Positions 56,079-64,000 of a stretch of DNA of 64,000 bases are shown piece after piece; the first letter of the stretch is position 1; the number at the start of each line of letters is the position of its first letter. The notes below the pieces were generated by a model. It made no database searches and was not told where the DNA came from. It saw nothing but the letters and a program-made list of their open reading frames with translations. The position numbers and the translations under genes are program-made. The DNA is from JAIPDZ01 sp034522175 (GTDB taxonomy: Bacteria; Desulfobacterota; DSM-4660; Desulfatiglandales; Desulfatiglandaceae), in contig JAXHLQ010000001.1 in assembly GCA_034522175.1 (NCBI GenBank), positions 1,984,001-2,048,000 on the forward strand, given 5' to 3'.

Positions 56079-57937
56079 CTGGAGACGAGAATAGAACGAT
56101 GGGATTAGGGTTTCCCAATAATGACCTGCTGATGCGACTTCACGAGTCAGAAGCACTTTCTCCTCTGGACCTCTATTTCGGCCGGTTCATGGCGGGGTTG
56201 TGTAAAGTCCATCGGCCGGAGGTCGCGCTTGCCGCGGCCCTGGTGAGCCGACGCAAGGCGGAAGGACACGTCTGCCTAAACCTTCAGGCGGTTTCGGGCA
56301 GCGTCGCTGAGGAGCCGGCCGGGGATGAGGCGGGGATTTACCCGCCCGACGCGGATACCTGGGCTGAGATGCTGACGGAATCGGGGGTGGTGGGTGCCCC
56401 CGGCGAGGCCAAGCCCCTGATCCTGGACCCCCAAGGGCGGCTTTATCTGCATCGCTACTGGTCCTACCAGGACAAGCTGGCTCGCGCCATACATGACCGA
56501 ATCACCCACGACCCCGAGGTGGACACGGATGTGCTGACGGACGGGCTCAAACGCCTCTTCCCCGATCCGGGACCGGACCAACAGCGCAGGGCGGCCCGGA
56601 TGGCACTCAAAAAGAGCGTGGCCGTCATCTCGGGCGGCCCGGGAACCGGCAAGACCACTACGGTCTCACGCATCCTGACCCTCTTCATCGAGCAGCAAGG
56701 GGGCAAACCGGCCCGGATTGCCCTGGCCGCACCCACGGGAAAAGCGGCGGCCCGGATGGCGGCGGCCATTCGGGACTCGAAGGCCCGACTGGATTGTACG
56801 CCTCGGGTCAAGGAACAGATACCCGAGACCGCATCCACGCTGCATCGGCTCTTGGGATCCATTTCCGGATCGCCCTATTTCCGTCATCACGAGACCAACC
56901 CGCTTCCTGTGGATCTTCTCGTGGTGGATGAGGCCTCCATGATCGATCTGGCCCTCATGGCCAAGACGGTTCAGAGCCTCCTCCCCCATGCCCGGATCAT
57001 CCTTTTGGGGGACAAAGATCAGCTGGCATCCGTGGAAGCCGGCGCCATATTCGGGGATATCTGCGAGACGGCCAAAGCCGCATCGGGCGGGCCTTTCCCG
57101 GAAGGAGACGAACCGGATGCCGCAGCCTCGTCTCAACAGGTAATCGATGGAGAACCGGAACCGGATCAGTGGATCATGGAGCTGACCCGAAACTACCGTT
57201 TTGACGAGAAAAGCGGCATCGGTACCTTCAGCCGTGCGGTTCGAACAGGCGATATGGGTGCCGCCATGGCGGTGATCCGGGCCGGTCGGACCGATGACAT
57301 CACCCACCTGGGCGCAGCCGACCCCGACCGCCTGGCCGGAATGCTTCGGCCCCGGGTGTTGGCGGGGTTCGGCGGGTATCTACGACACCCGGGCCACGAT
57401 GCACTGGCCCGGTTTGACCGGTTTCGCATCCTCTGCGCCCTCAGGGAAGGGCCCTACGGTGCCGTGGCCGTCAATGCCCTGGTGGAACAGATACTGGCTC
57501 GGGAAGGCCTCATCAATCCGGCAACCCCATGGTATCCGGGCCGTCCGGTGATGATCACCCGAAACGACTACCACCTGCGGTTGTTCAACGGCGATGTGGG
57601 GATCCTCCTGCCCGACCCGGCAGCGGATGACGACCTTCGGGCCGTATTTGAAACGGGGGACGGCTCCCTGAGGCGGCTTCACCCCCTGAGGCTCCCACCC
57701 CATGAGACCGTCTTTGCCATGACCGTCCACAAGAGCCAGGGGTCTGAATACGACCGGGTCCTGTTCATCCTCCCGGACCGGGACGCCCCCGTGTTGAGCC
57801 GGGAACTCGTCTACACCGCCATCACCCGGGCACGGCAGACACTCGATATGGTGGGCCCGGAATCGATCTTTCAGACCGCCCTCTCCCGGCGCATCGAACG
57901 GGCCTCGGGATTGCGGGACGCCCTCTTGATCCCCTGA
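56075..57937 (+). CDS. recD: Exodeoxyribonuclease V alpha subunit RecD
   Basis: A 620-residue 5'-3' SF1 helicase of the RecBCD complex. After an N-terminal RecB-interacting part (PLDLYFGRFMAGLCKVHRPEVALAAALVSR), Walker A is VISGGPGTGKTTTVSRIL near residue 185. Motif II is LLVVDEASMIDLALMAK near 285, motif III IILLGDKDQLASVEAGAIFGDIC, and the C-terminal motifs FAMTVHKSQGSEYDRVLFILP and ELVYTAITRARQTLDMVG. A GTG at 56075 overlaps the recB stop; the ATG at 56099 is an equally good start. Confidence 0.95.
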   Translation: MTGDENRTMGLGFPNNDLLMRLHESEALSPLDLYFGRFMAGLCKVHRPEVALAAALVSRRKAEGHVCLNLQAVSGSVAEEPAGDEAGIYPPDADTWAEMLTESGVVGAPGEAKPLILDPQGRLYLHRYWSYQDKLARAIHDRITHDPEVDTDVLTDGLKRLFPDPGPDQQRRAARMALKKSVAVISGGPGTGKTTTVSRILTLFIEQQGGKPARIALAAPTGKAAARMAAAIRDSKARLDCTPRVKEQIPETASTLHRLLGSISGSPYFRHHETNPLPVDLLVVDEASMIDLALMAKTVQSLLPHARIILLGDKDQLASVEAGAIFGDICETAKAASGGPFPEGDEPDAAASSQQVIDGEPEPDQWIMELTRNYRFDEKSGIGTFSRAVRTGDMGAAMAVIRAGRTDDITHLGAADPDRLAGMLRPRVLAGFGGYLRHPGHDALARFDRFRILCALREGPYGAVAVNALVEQILAREGLINPATPWYPGRPVMITRNDYHLRLFNGDVGILLPDPAADDDLRAVFETGDGSLRRLHPLRLPPHETVFAMTVHKSQGSEYDRVLFILPDRDAPVLSRELVYTAITRARQTLDMVGPESIFQTALSRRIERASGLRDALLIP

Positions 57938-57969
57938 GCCCTCGGCACCCACCATGCGCGGCAATTTCC

Positions 57970-57999
57970 TTGACACCCCGAGGGGTTCCCTCCTATTTT
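57970..57999 (+). promoter_or_regulatory. Candidate promoter of the BtrH/ABC operon
   Basis: TTGACA at 57970-57975, 18 bases, TATTTT at 57994-57999, about 40 bases upstream of the first gene. The spacer begins CCCCGAGGGG, a small palindrome directly after the -35. Confidence 0.5.
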
Positions 58000-58039
58000 A
58001 GACGCCGGATTTCGAATCAGCGCAACCGGTATTGGACAG

Positions 58040-58471
58040 ATGAATCGAAAAAACGTTCCCCAGGACAAGGGGCTTTTCGGCCCCTGGCACGGCATCAATT
58101 ACGCGGTGGATGACCACGGCCGTTATACGAAAGTCCCCAGTGCGGGCTGGGCGCCCCAATCCATTGCCAATGAATTGAGCTGGGAGCCCTTCAGGGAGGC
58201 GGCGGAGCAGGCCGGACGCGAGTTCAAAAACGGCCGAAAAAGCCCTCTCGCCTATTATATGGCCTGTCACCTGATGGATGCGGCGCTTCTGGCCCGGTAT
58301 GTGGGGCTTCCGGCCTGGCGGGTGAAGCGTCACCTTCGCCCCGATATCTTCCGGAAGCTGAAGCCGGGACTGATCCGGCGATACGCCGAGGTCTTCGGCA
58401 TGGATACCGATGAATTAAAAAGGGGGCCCTCGGCGCCGGAGGGGCCCCTGCCCATTCGTCAGGAATCATGA
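58040..58471 (+). CDS. Uncharacterised 143-residue helical protein
   Basis: A soluble protein without signal or membrane segment. The N-terminal part GLFGPWHGINYAVDDHGRYTKVPSAGWAPQSIANELSWEPFREAAEQAG is distinctive. The second half (YYMACHLMDAALLARYVGLPAWRVKRHLRPDIFRKLKPGLIRRYAEVFGMDTDEL) looks like a helix-turn-helix or repressor-type helical fold. I do not recognise a named family. It ends five bases before the next start, so it is co-transcribed with the BtrH_N and ABC genes. A regulatory role is only a guess. Confidence 0.7.
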   Translation: MNRKNVPQDKGLFGPWHGINYAVDDHGRYTKVPSAGWAPQSIANELSWEPFREAAEQAGREFKNGRKSPLAYYMACHLMDAALLARYVGLPAWRVKRHLRPDIFRKLKPGLIRRYAEVFGMDTDELKRGPSAPEGPLPIRQES

Positions 58472-58475
58472 ATCA

Positions 58476-59489
58476 ATGCACGTGCCTGACCCAAGCGATT
58501 TCCAGCACGGCCATTTTGCCCACTGTGAAAGCGGGGTACTGGTCAACCTGTTCAACTACCACGGGATCTCCCTGAGCGAATCCCTCATTTTCGGGCTGGG
58601 CTCCGGTCTTTTTTTCTGCTATTTGCCCTTTATCAAGGTTCAGGGGATGCCCATGACATCCTTTCGGTCTTACCCCACCGGAATCATCCGTAAGAGCGCC
58701 AAACGCCTGGGAATAAAAATGAAGATCGTCCGGTTCAACAACAGGGGACGGGCCATGGCGGCCTTGGATGAATTGCTGGCCCGGGGGCAACCGGTGGGAC
58801 TCCAGGCGGGTATCTACTGGCTCCCCTACATCCCTCCGGCCCTTCGGTTTCATTTCAACGGGCACAACCTGGTGGTTTACGGAAAGGCGGACGGGCATTA
58901 TTTCGTGAGCGATCCGGTAGTGGACCGGCCCGTGACCTGCAGCCCCGATGACCTGATGCGGGCCCGCTTTGCCGAAGGCCCGCTCGCGCCCGGGGGGAAA
59001 ATGTACTACCCCGTCGAGGTCCCGCCCGGACCGGATCTGGGGCCCGCCCTGGCCAAGGCCATCATCGATACGAGGCACCGGATGACGCACATTCCGCTCA
59101 AGATGTTCGGTGTCAGCGGAATCAGGTATCTGGCCCGTCAGATTGAGCAGTGGCCTCGGAAATTCGGAGAACGCCGGGCGCGTCAGATGCTCGCCTGGAT
59201 CATCCGCATGCAGGAGGAGATCGGCACGGGCGGGGCTGGATTCCGTTTCATGTTTGCCGCCTTCCTGCAGGAGGCCGCCAAGATGCTGCAGAAAGAAGCC
59301 CTTGATGAGATTTCGGAAAAGGTGACCGCGGATGGCGACCGGTGGCGTGAGTTTGCGCTGAGCGCGGCCCGGATATTAAAGCGCAAGATCGATCCTGCCT
59401 CAGGGTATGCGCAAGCCAGGGATATCCTCATGGATTGCGCCGCCCGGGAGCAGGACATCTTCACATCCCTCAAAAAGGCGGGGTTCTGA
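58476..59489 (+). CDS. BtrH_N domain protein (cysteine-peptidase-like fold)
   Basis: A 337-residue protein whose first part resembles the BtrH N-terminal domain, a papain-like fold used in butirosin synthesis to transfer an acyl group. GHFAHCESGVLVNLFNYHGISLSESLIFGLGSGLFFCYLPF carries the conserved Cys (residue 17). LDELLARGQPVGLQAGIYWLP and FHFNGHNLVVYGKADGHYFVSDPV carry the His and Asp. A helical C-terminal domain of about 150 residues follows (DUF4872-like). The TGA overlaps the next ATG. Role and substrate are unknown; context suggests work with the exporter. Confidence 0.82.
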   Translation: MHVPDPSDFQHGHFAHCESGVLVNLFNYHGISLSESLIFGLGSGLFFCYLPFIKVQGMPMTSFRSYPTGIIRKSAKRLGIKMKIVRFNNRGRAMAALDELLARGQPVGLQAGIYWLPYIPPALRFHFNGHNLVVYGKADGHYFVSDPVVDRPVTCSPDDLMRARFAEGPLAPGGKMYYPVEVPPGPDLGPALAKAIIDTRHRMTHIPLKMFGVSGIRYLARQIEQWPRKFGERRARQMLAWIIRMQEEIGTGGAGFRFMFAAFLQEAAKMLQKEALDEISEKVTADGDRWREFALSAARILKRKIDPASGYAQARDILMDCAAREQDIFTSLKKAGF

Positions 59490-60252
59490 TGGCCGCCACC
59501 GTCGCAAAAGACCGGGTGATCGAGGTCACGGACCTCGCCAAGCACTACCCGGGGGAAGGAGTGGGAGCCCTCAAAGGGGTGAGCTTTCATGTAAAGAGGG
59601 GGGATATATTCGGGCTTTTGGGGCCCAACGGGGCCGGCAAGACCACGGCCATGTCGATCCTGTGCGGGCTGATGCGGCCGACAAGCGGCATGGTGACGCT
59701 CTTTGGGGCGTCGCCGTCACAGCACAGTAAAGCGATCAAACGGGCCATGGGGCTGGTCCCCAGGAGATCGCGCTCTATCCCACCCTCACGGTCCTGGAAA
59801 ATTGTCGCTATTTCGGCAGCCTTCATGGCCTCAGGGGGCACCGCCTCCACGAACGGATCCGTATCTGTCTGAACATGGTGGGCCTGACCCATGAAGCGGG
59901 GCGCCGGGTGAATGCCCTCTCGGGGGGGATGAAACGGCGCGCCAATCTCGGGGCGGCCCTCCTGCACCGGCCGGAACTGCTGATACTGGATGAACCGACG
60001 GTCGGGGTGGACGTCGAAACCCGAAAGATCATCCTCGACAGCCTGAGGTCGTTCAGCCGGGAGGGCATGACCCTCATCTATGCGAGTCACTATATGGAGG
60101 AGGTGGAGCGGCTCTGCACACGGGCCGCCATACTGGATCACGGCCGGATACTGGTTCAGGGAACGGTCGCTCATATTCGGTCCATTACTCCGGGCTGTGA
60201 CAATCTGGAAGAGACCTTCCTGGCTCTCACCGGAAAACGGTTAACCGACTAA
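59489..60252 (+). CDS. ABC-2 type transporter ATP-binding protein (single-base frameshift)
   Basis: Walker A is GLLGPNGAGKTTAMSILCG near residue 46. The frame breaks after KAIKRAMGLVP. With one C added to the run at 59758-59761 it continues QEIALYPTLTVLENCRYFG, then the signature ALSGGMKRRANLGAALLHRP and Walker B LLILDEPTVGVDVETRKII, then the H-loop YASHYMEEVERL, in a second frame to 60252. The corrected length is 254 residues, normal for this class. It pairs with the permease directly downstream. Confidence 0.92.
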
Positions 60253-60266
60253 CGCCGGCAAATGGT

Positions 60267-61586
60267 ATGCATGCACTACGGGCCACCATCTTCAAAGAGG
60301 GTTTGATTCTGGTCAAGGATAAGGCCGGCCTCGGGGTGATCCTGCTGATGCCGGTGGCCCTCCTTCTCGTGATGACCCTGGTGCAGCAGAGTGCCTGGCA
60401 GATGACCTCACAGGCGGAGATCCGGGTGCTCTTTCTGGATGAAGACCAAAGCCCGCTGAGCAAGGCCATGGCGGGTGCACTGGATCGCATGGAAGTCTTC
60501 AGGCTCGAGACGGCTGAACCGGGCACGACCCGGCTTCAGGTCGAAGATGCCGTGGCTACGGGGACCTACAAGGTGGGGATTGTGGTGCCTCAGTCCGCCG
60601 GGAAGGCGGCCCATGGTCGGGCCATGACCTTTGCCGACGCGTGGATGTCGGGCGGCGGTGCAAACACCGCGGTTGATCCGGTGGACGGGAGCAGCCCGGG
60701 GGAGATCATGGTCTATTTCGATGCCTTGCTCCAACCCGCCTTTCAATCGGCCATAGGGGCCTCGCTACGTCTGTTTCTGGCCGGCGTGGAACGGGATATC
60801 CTCCTGAAGGCCCTGTCTGGAACCCCTCCTGGAGCAGGGCACAAAGGCGATGGGGAAGATCCATCGGGGCCCGAGACCGGTATGGAGGGCTCGAAAGATG
60901 GGCGGGGGCAGCACCTTCTAATGGTGAGGGAAGCCGTTCCCCGTATGGCCAGAAGCCGGTTGATCCCCAATGCCGTGCAGCACAACGTGCCGGCCTGGAC
61001 CCTCTTTGGCATGTTTTTCATCGTGGTCCCCCTTTCGGGGAGCATGATCAATGAACGCAGCCTCGGTGTATGGGCGCGGGTCCTGACCCTGCCCGTATCG
61101 CCTCTTGTCCTGTTGACCGGGAAGGTCATCTTTTATCTCGGGGTCTGTCTGATGCAGATGGGGTTGATGCTCCTGATGGGCATTTTTGTGCTGCCCCTGT
61201 TGGGATTGCCGGCGCTTCAGTTGGGGGCGAATCTTAGCCTTGTCCTACTGTTGGGCGTTTCGTCGGGACTGGCCGCCGTGGGGTTCGGGCTGCTGGTGGG
61301 GAGTATATGGTCCAGACAGGCCCCGGCGGCCATGTTCGGTGCCATCTTTGTCGTGATCATGGCCGCCCTGGGCGGCCTCATGGTGCCGGTTTTTCTCATG
61401 CCGAAGGCGCTCCAGATCCTGTCTCATTTTTCCCCCCTGGGCTGGGGCCTGGAGGCCTTTCACGACGTATTCGCGCGGGGGGCGGGCCTCAGACAGGTGG
61501 CCGGCGACCTCATGATGCTTGTGGGCTTCTTTGTTGCGGGGACGATGCTCTCCCTGGTTGTCCTCAACCGTCGCAGCCGTCAGTGA
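60267..61586 (+). CDS. ABC-2 type transporter permease
   Basis: A 439-residue membrane protein of the ABC-2/YhbR-like class. One N-terminal helix (LGVILLMPVALLLVMTLV) is followed by a large extracytoplasmic domain of about 200 residues (residues 45-245) with a charged insertion GAGHKGDGEDPSGPETGMEGSKDG. Five C-terminal helices follow, with ARVLTLPVSPLVLLTGKVIFYL and LSHFSPLGWGLEAFHDVFARG typical of ABC-2 permeases. It starts 14 bases after the ATPase. Substrate unknown. Confidence 0.9.
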   Translation: MHALRATIFKEGLILVKDKAGLGVILLMPVALLLVMTLVQQSAWQMTSQAEIRVLFLDEDQSPLSKAMAGALDRMEVFRLETAEPGTTRLQVEDAVATGTYKVGIVVPQSAGKAAHGRAMTFADAWMSGGGANTAVDPVDGSSPGEIMVYFDALLQPAFQSAIGASLRLFLAGVERDILLKALSGTPPGAGHKGDGEDPSGPETGMEGSKDGRGQHLLMVREAVPRMARSRLIPNAVQHNVPAWTLFGMFFIVVPLSGSMINERSLGVWARVLTLPVSPLVLLTGKVIFYLGVCLMQMGLMLLMGIFVLPLLGLPALQLGANLSLVLLLGVSSGLAAVGFGLLVGSIWSRQAPAAMFGAIFVVIMAALGGLMVPVFLMPKALQILSHFSPLGWGLEAFHDVFARGAGLRQVAGDLMMLVGFFVAGTMLSLVVLNRRSRQ

Positions 61587-61607
61587 GGCCCATGGAAGAC
61601 GTTCCTT

Positions 61608-62429
61608 ATGGCCGAGATCAGCGTCATCATCCCCACATTTAACCGGCCCCTGAAGACCGCGCGGGCCGTGGCATCGGTCCTCTATCAGACGGGCGGGGCG
61701 TTCAGCATTGTTGTGGTGGATGACGGATCCACCGACCATACCCTGGGCACCCTCGCCCAGTTCAAAGGCAAAATCCATGTCATTTCCCATTCAAAAAATC
61801 GCGGGGTTTCGGCCGCCCGGAACACCGGAATCCGTCAATGCGATTCCCCTCTGATAACCTTTCTGGACTCCGATGATTACTGGCTTCCCCGGAAGCTGGC
61901 CACGCAGCGGCGGTTCATGGCGACCCATCCGGAGGTCATGATCTGCCAGACCGATGAGATCTGGATCCGAAACGGCCGGTATGCCAATCCCATGGAAAAG
62001 CACCGCAAACCCTCGGGATGGATATTTGAACCCTCCCTCAAACGCTGTCTGGTGAGTCCGTCGGCGGTGATGCTCAGACGCGCGCTCGTAGAGGAAGTGG
62101 GCCTGTTTGACGAATCCCTGCCTGCCTGCGAGGACTACGACCTCTGGCTCCGCATCCTGTGCCGTTATCCAATCCCCCTGATCCGGGAAAGGCTGGTGGT
62201 CAAGGAAGGGGGGCATCCCGATCAGCTCTCCGCCCGCTATACGGGCATGGACCGGTTCAGGATCCAATCCCTCATGAACTTGCTCGAAAGCGGGCAGTTA
62301 ACCTCAGCCCAGCGTGAGGCCGTGCGAGAAGAAATGGGGTTAAAGGCTGGCATCTATGGAGCGGGTTGCATAAAACGTGGAAGGGTGACGGAAGGGGCTT
62401 ACTTCATGTCCCTCCTGGACTACCATTAA
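61608..62429 (+). CDS. Family 2 glycosyltransferase
   Basis: A 273-residue GT2 enzyme. The N terminus ISVIIPTFNRPLKTARAVASVL and the nucleotide-binding VVVDDGSTDHTL, then SKNRGVSAARNTGI and the DxD-type motif TFLDSDDYWLPRKL are all present within the first 95 residues. The acceptor side has LVEEVGLFDESLPACEDYDLWLRI. The tail resembles small GT2 proteins that modify surface glycans. It follows the ABC permease by 21 bases and may belong to the same operon. Confidence 0.93.
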   Translation: MAEISVIIPTFNRPLKTARAVASVLYQTGGAFSIVVVDDGSTDHTLGTLAQFKGKIHVISHSKNRGVSAARNTGIRQCDSPLITFLDSDDYWLPRKLATQRRFMATHPEVMICQTDEIWIRNGRYANPMEKHRKPSGWIFEPSLKRCLVSPSAVMLRRALVEEVGLFDESLPACEDYDLWLRILCRYPIPLIRERLVVKEGGHPDQLSARYTGMDRFRIQSLMNLLESGQLTSAQREAVREEMGLKAGIYGAGCIKRGRVTEGAYFMSLLDYH

Positions 62430-62555
62430 GGCCCGATTTGGCCTCTTTCTCTCAACATCTTAAAGCCTATGGCTATCTGCTTGAAAATTCCGTAGATTCG
62501 GGAGCGGCAATGCCGGCTTGATCGGTGAACGGTGCACTCGGTCCAGAGCGTGCGG

Positions 62556-62788
62556 TCACTCCTTTCGCTCTAACAGTTCCTTTTTCTTACTCTCATATTC
62601 TTCATCGGAGATAATCCCCTTCTTATGGGCGTTATCCAGATCCTCCAGTTCCTGCCCGAGCGTCGTGGTTCTTGTTGTGGATTGGACTTTCGCCTCACCC
62701 CGCTGCCACCGCCCAGGCAGCCGCAGGCGTTTACACCGAGCATGAGCAAAAACGCAAGGAGTACAGTCAAAAACCTTGAATGATTCAT
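62556..62788 (-). CDS. SHOCT domain lipoprotein (single-base frameshift)
   Basis: The ATG at 62788, with GGGAGG upstream, starts a lipoprotein signal (MNHSRFLTVLLAFLLMLGVNACGCLG; lipidation on a Cys after residue 20). The frame shifts at the C run 62698-62701. One base added continues into GEAKVQSTTRTTTLGQELEDLDNAHKKGIISDEEYESKKKELLERK, a clear SHOCT module (LDNAHKKGIISDEEYESKKKELL). Corrected length is 77 residues. The role of small SHOCT lipoproteins is unknown. Confidence 0.8.
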
Positions 62789-63052
62789 ATCCCATCGCCT
62801 CCCCTCAGATTGAATCTCTATTTCAGTTTCAATAAACAAATCGCTTGATGTAATGCCGAACATCAGGTTCAGGGTCCCCTTTTGTTCACTGGAAAATGTG
62901 ACAGCGGCGGACCCGGAACGGATGGGATTTATCATACGATTTACGGATGTGTCAAGACGAAGGCAGTCCACGTCCCAACACGGGCAAAATGTGTAAAAAA
63001 TTCCTGGATGGCCGCTTTTTCCTTGAAAATAGGAAGAATGTGTCTATTTTCC
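62789..63052. other. Intergenic stretch between divergent small genes
   Basis: No coding sequence is recognised. The right part leads into the promoter of the PxxKW gene. Confidence 0.3.
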
Positions 63053-63090
63053 TTGACAAGCCCGGCTGCGTCAGGCATAAAGCCGGGCTT
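63053..63090 (+). promoter_or_regulatory. Promoter overlapped by a perfect 10-bp inverted repeat
   Basis: TTGACA at 63053-63058 and CATAAA at 63076-63081 are 17 bases apart. AAGCCCGGCT (63058-63067) and AGCCGGGCTT (63081-63090) are perfect inverted repeats around the spacer, one arm touching each promoter element. No T tract follows, so an operator is more likely than a terminator. Confidence 0.5.
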
Positions 63091-63129
63091 AAAATTTATA
63101 ACCCCTATTAAAGAAAGGACGTGATTCAA

Positions 63130-63409
63130 ATGGTTTGTCAAACGGTAAAAGAAGGGCATGAATGCTTCTTCATGGGTAAAAGCGGTTGCGGATTTAACGG
63201 TGGCACCTGTCACATCATCGTTGAGGCGTGTGAAGGGTGCCAGAAGATACTGGATCTTAACCTCCGGCAAGTATTGCCAGGCCTTCCCCGATCCGGCCTC
63301 AAAATGGCGCGTGGGCACCTGCAACATGGCCACCCATCTCAAGGCGGCCGACAAGAAAGAAAACGGCAAAATCAATCCCCTAAAGGCCTCCAAACGCCGC
63401 GGTCATTAG
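63130..63409 (+). CDS. PxxKW family cysteine-rich protein (single-base frameshift)
   Basis: The ATG at 63130 gives VCQTVKEGHECFFMGKSGCGFNGGTCHIIVEACEGC, and the next frame continues YWILTSGKYCQAFPDPASKWRVGTCNMATHLK. The FPDPASKW segment gives the family its PxxKW name. Eight or more cysteines suggest a metal or iron-sulfur site. The family is small, uncharacterised and mainly known from Deltaproteobacteria. The shift is near 63234-63250 and needs one base removed, giving 92 residues. AAAGGA precedes the start. Confidence 0.85.
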
Positions 63410-63421
63410 ACCATCCAGGAT

Positions 63422-64000
63422 TTATTTAGAGGTTCTTTGATCGAGATCGCCCTCCGGGGCGACCAAGATCGTCTCAAGGGCGGCCACGCAGGCCTCGTTC
63501 CACCGGGTCCCGGCATGCTTTTTCAGTATGCCAAGGGCAGTCTCGGGGCTCCTGCCTTTCTGGTAGGGTCTGTCCGTGGTCATGGCGTCAAAACCATCGG
63601 CCACGGCCAAAATCTTGGCGCCCAGCGGGATCGCCTCGTCTTTGAGGTGTCGGGGATAGCCCTTTCCGTCGGGCCGCTCGTGGTGACACAGGACATAGTC
63701 CACCGCCGGTCCTAAAAAATCAAGATCGTTCAAAATCTCGGCCCCGGTGGTGGGATGCTTCAGGATCTCCTTTACAATGTGGGCCGGATTTTTGCCTTCG
63801 TGCTCAGCAAAAAGCTCATCCGGAAACCCGATTTTTCCGATATCGTGCAGGATTCCCGCCAGGCGTACATGTTCGATCTCCTGATCGTTCAGCTTCATCT
63901 GTTCTGCCATTTGAGCAGCCAGTGATCCGACTCTGGCCGCATGGCCCTCGGTGTAGACATCTCGAGCGGCCAAGGCATGGGCCATGGCCGAAACCGTTTT
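63422..64000 (-). CDS. HD-GYP domain phosphodiesterase, 5' end outside window
   Basis: The minus-strand frame is open to the window edge (KTVSAMAHALAARDVYTEGHAARVGSLAAQMAEQM). The HD-GYP metal-binding signature is present: the His in EGHAARV, HDIGK in LAGILHDIGKIGFPDELF, and HHERPDGKGYPRHLK with the GYP. DGFDAMTTDRPYQKG is the usual C-terminal conserved stretch. Such domains hydrolyse cyclic di-GMP or related dinucleotides. N-terminal sensory or receiver domains, if any, lie beyond the window. Confidence 0.93.
   Translation of the reverse strand, partial: KTVSAMAHALAARDVYTEGHAARVGSLAAQMAEQMKLNDQEIEHVRLAGILHDIGKIGFPDELFAEHEGKNPAHIVKEILKHPTTGAEILNDLDFLGPAVDYVLCHHERPDGKGYPRHLKDEAIPLGAKILAVADGFDAMTTDRPYQKGRSPETALGILKKHAGTRWNEACVAALETILVAPEGDLDQRTSK

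Noticed and set aside
1..64000. tRNA, rRNA or CRISPR arrays
   Set aside because: No cloverleaf-like gene, rRNA segment or regularly spaced identical repeats were seen by eye; short RNAs could still be missed.

Overview
The window looks like a chromosomal segment of a Gram-negative, probably Desulfobacterota (deltaproteobacterial), bacterium. This rests on gene content only: a complete dcw cell-division cluster with a meso-DAP type MurE, a MoxR/Bat operon, a PxxKW cysteine-rich protein, several acyl-CoA dehydrogenases and RecBCD. No rRNA, tRNA or CRISPR was seen.

Layout. 1-19271 (all minus strand): the dcw cluster, transcribed mraZ-rsmH-ftsL-ftsI-murE-murF-[CheY-like receiver]-mraY-murD-ftsW-murG-murC-murB-ftsQ-ftsA-ftsZ, followed by a radical SAM gene cut by the window edge. 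It has a good promoter and MraZ-type repeats in front of mraZ. 19494-19645: a PfpI/DJ-1 protease remnant. 19825-28163 (plus): moxR, DUF58, a small membrane protein, batA, a batB-TPR fusion, batD and batE. 28316-30839 (minus): a polyamine operon (pyruvoyl arginine decarboxylase, deoxyhypusine/homospermidine synthase-like, agmatinase). 31188-32443: a secreted seven-repeat propeller protein. 32534-34423: a TetR regulator and an acyl-CoA dehydrogenase with a palindrome inside their promoter. 34526-39292: a flavin oxidoreductase remnant, UbiA-type prenyltransferase, CPBP protease, second acyl-CoA dehydrogenase, MFS transporter. 39406-39812: cold-shock gene with long leader and a textbook terminator. 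40379-42722: an L,D-transpeptidase convergent with a Tat-exported YcbK-like peptidase.

43140-47857 is an accessory island and the most unusual stretch: two different RAYT-type element remnants with terminal inverted repeats, a 5'-truncated PKD protein, an hsdM N-terminal fragment cut by a 205-bp MITE, a pyruvate-dehydrogenase E1alpha/E1beta deletion fusion, a small AT-rich membrane protein, a lone PIN toxin, and two sites with integron attC architecture in the same orientation and no integrase in view.

48055-57937: argF then recC-recB-recD. 58040-62429: an unnamed small protein, a BtrH_N protein, an ABC-2 type exporter (ATPase and permease) and a family 2 glycosyltransferase, closely packed. 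62556-64000: a SHOCT lipoprotein, a PxxKW protein and a partial HD-GYP protein.

A window-wide caveat: at least thirteen conserved genes, including essential murC, murE, murF and ftsI, are split by single-base frameshifts, mostly in G/C or T homopolymer runs. I read these as sequence errors rather than gene loss, and annotate each as one gene spanning the shift.
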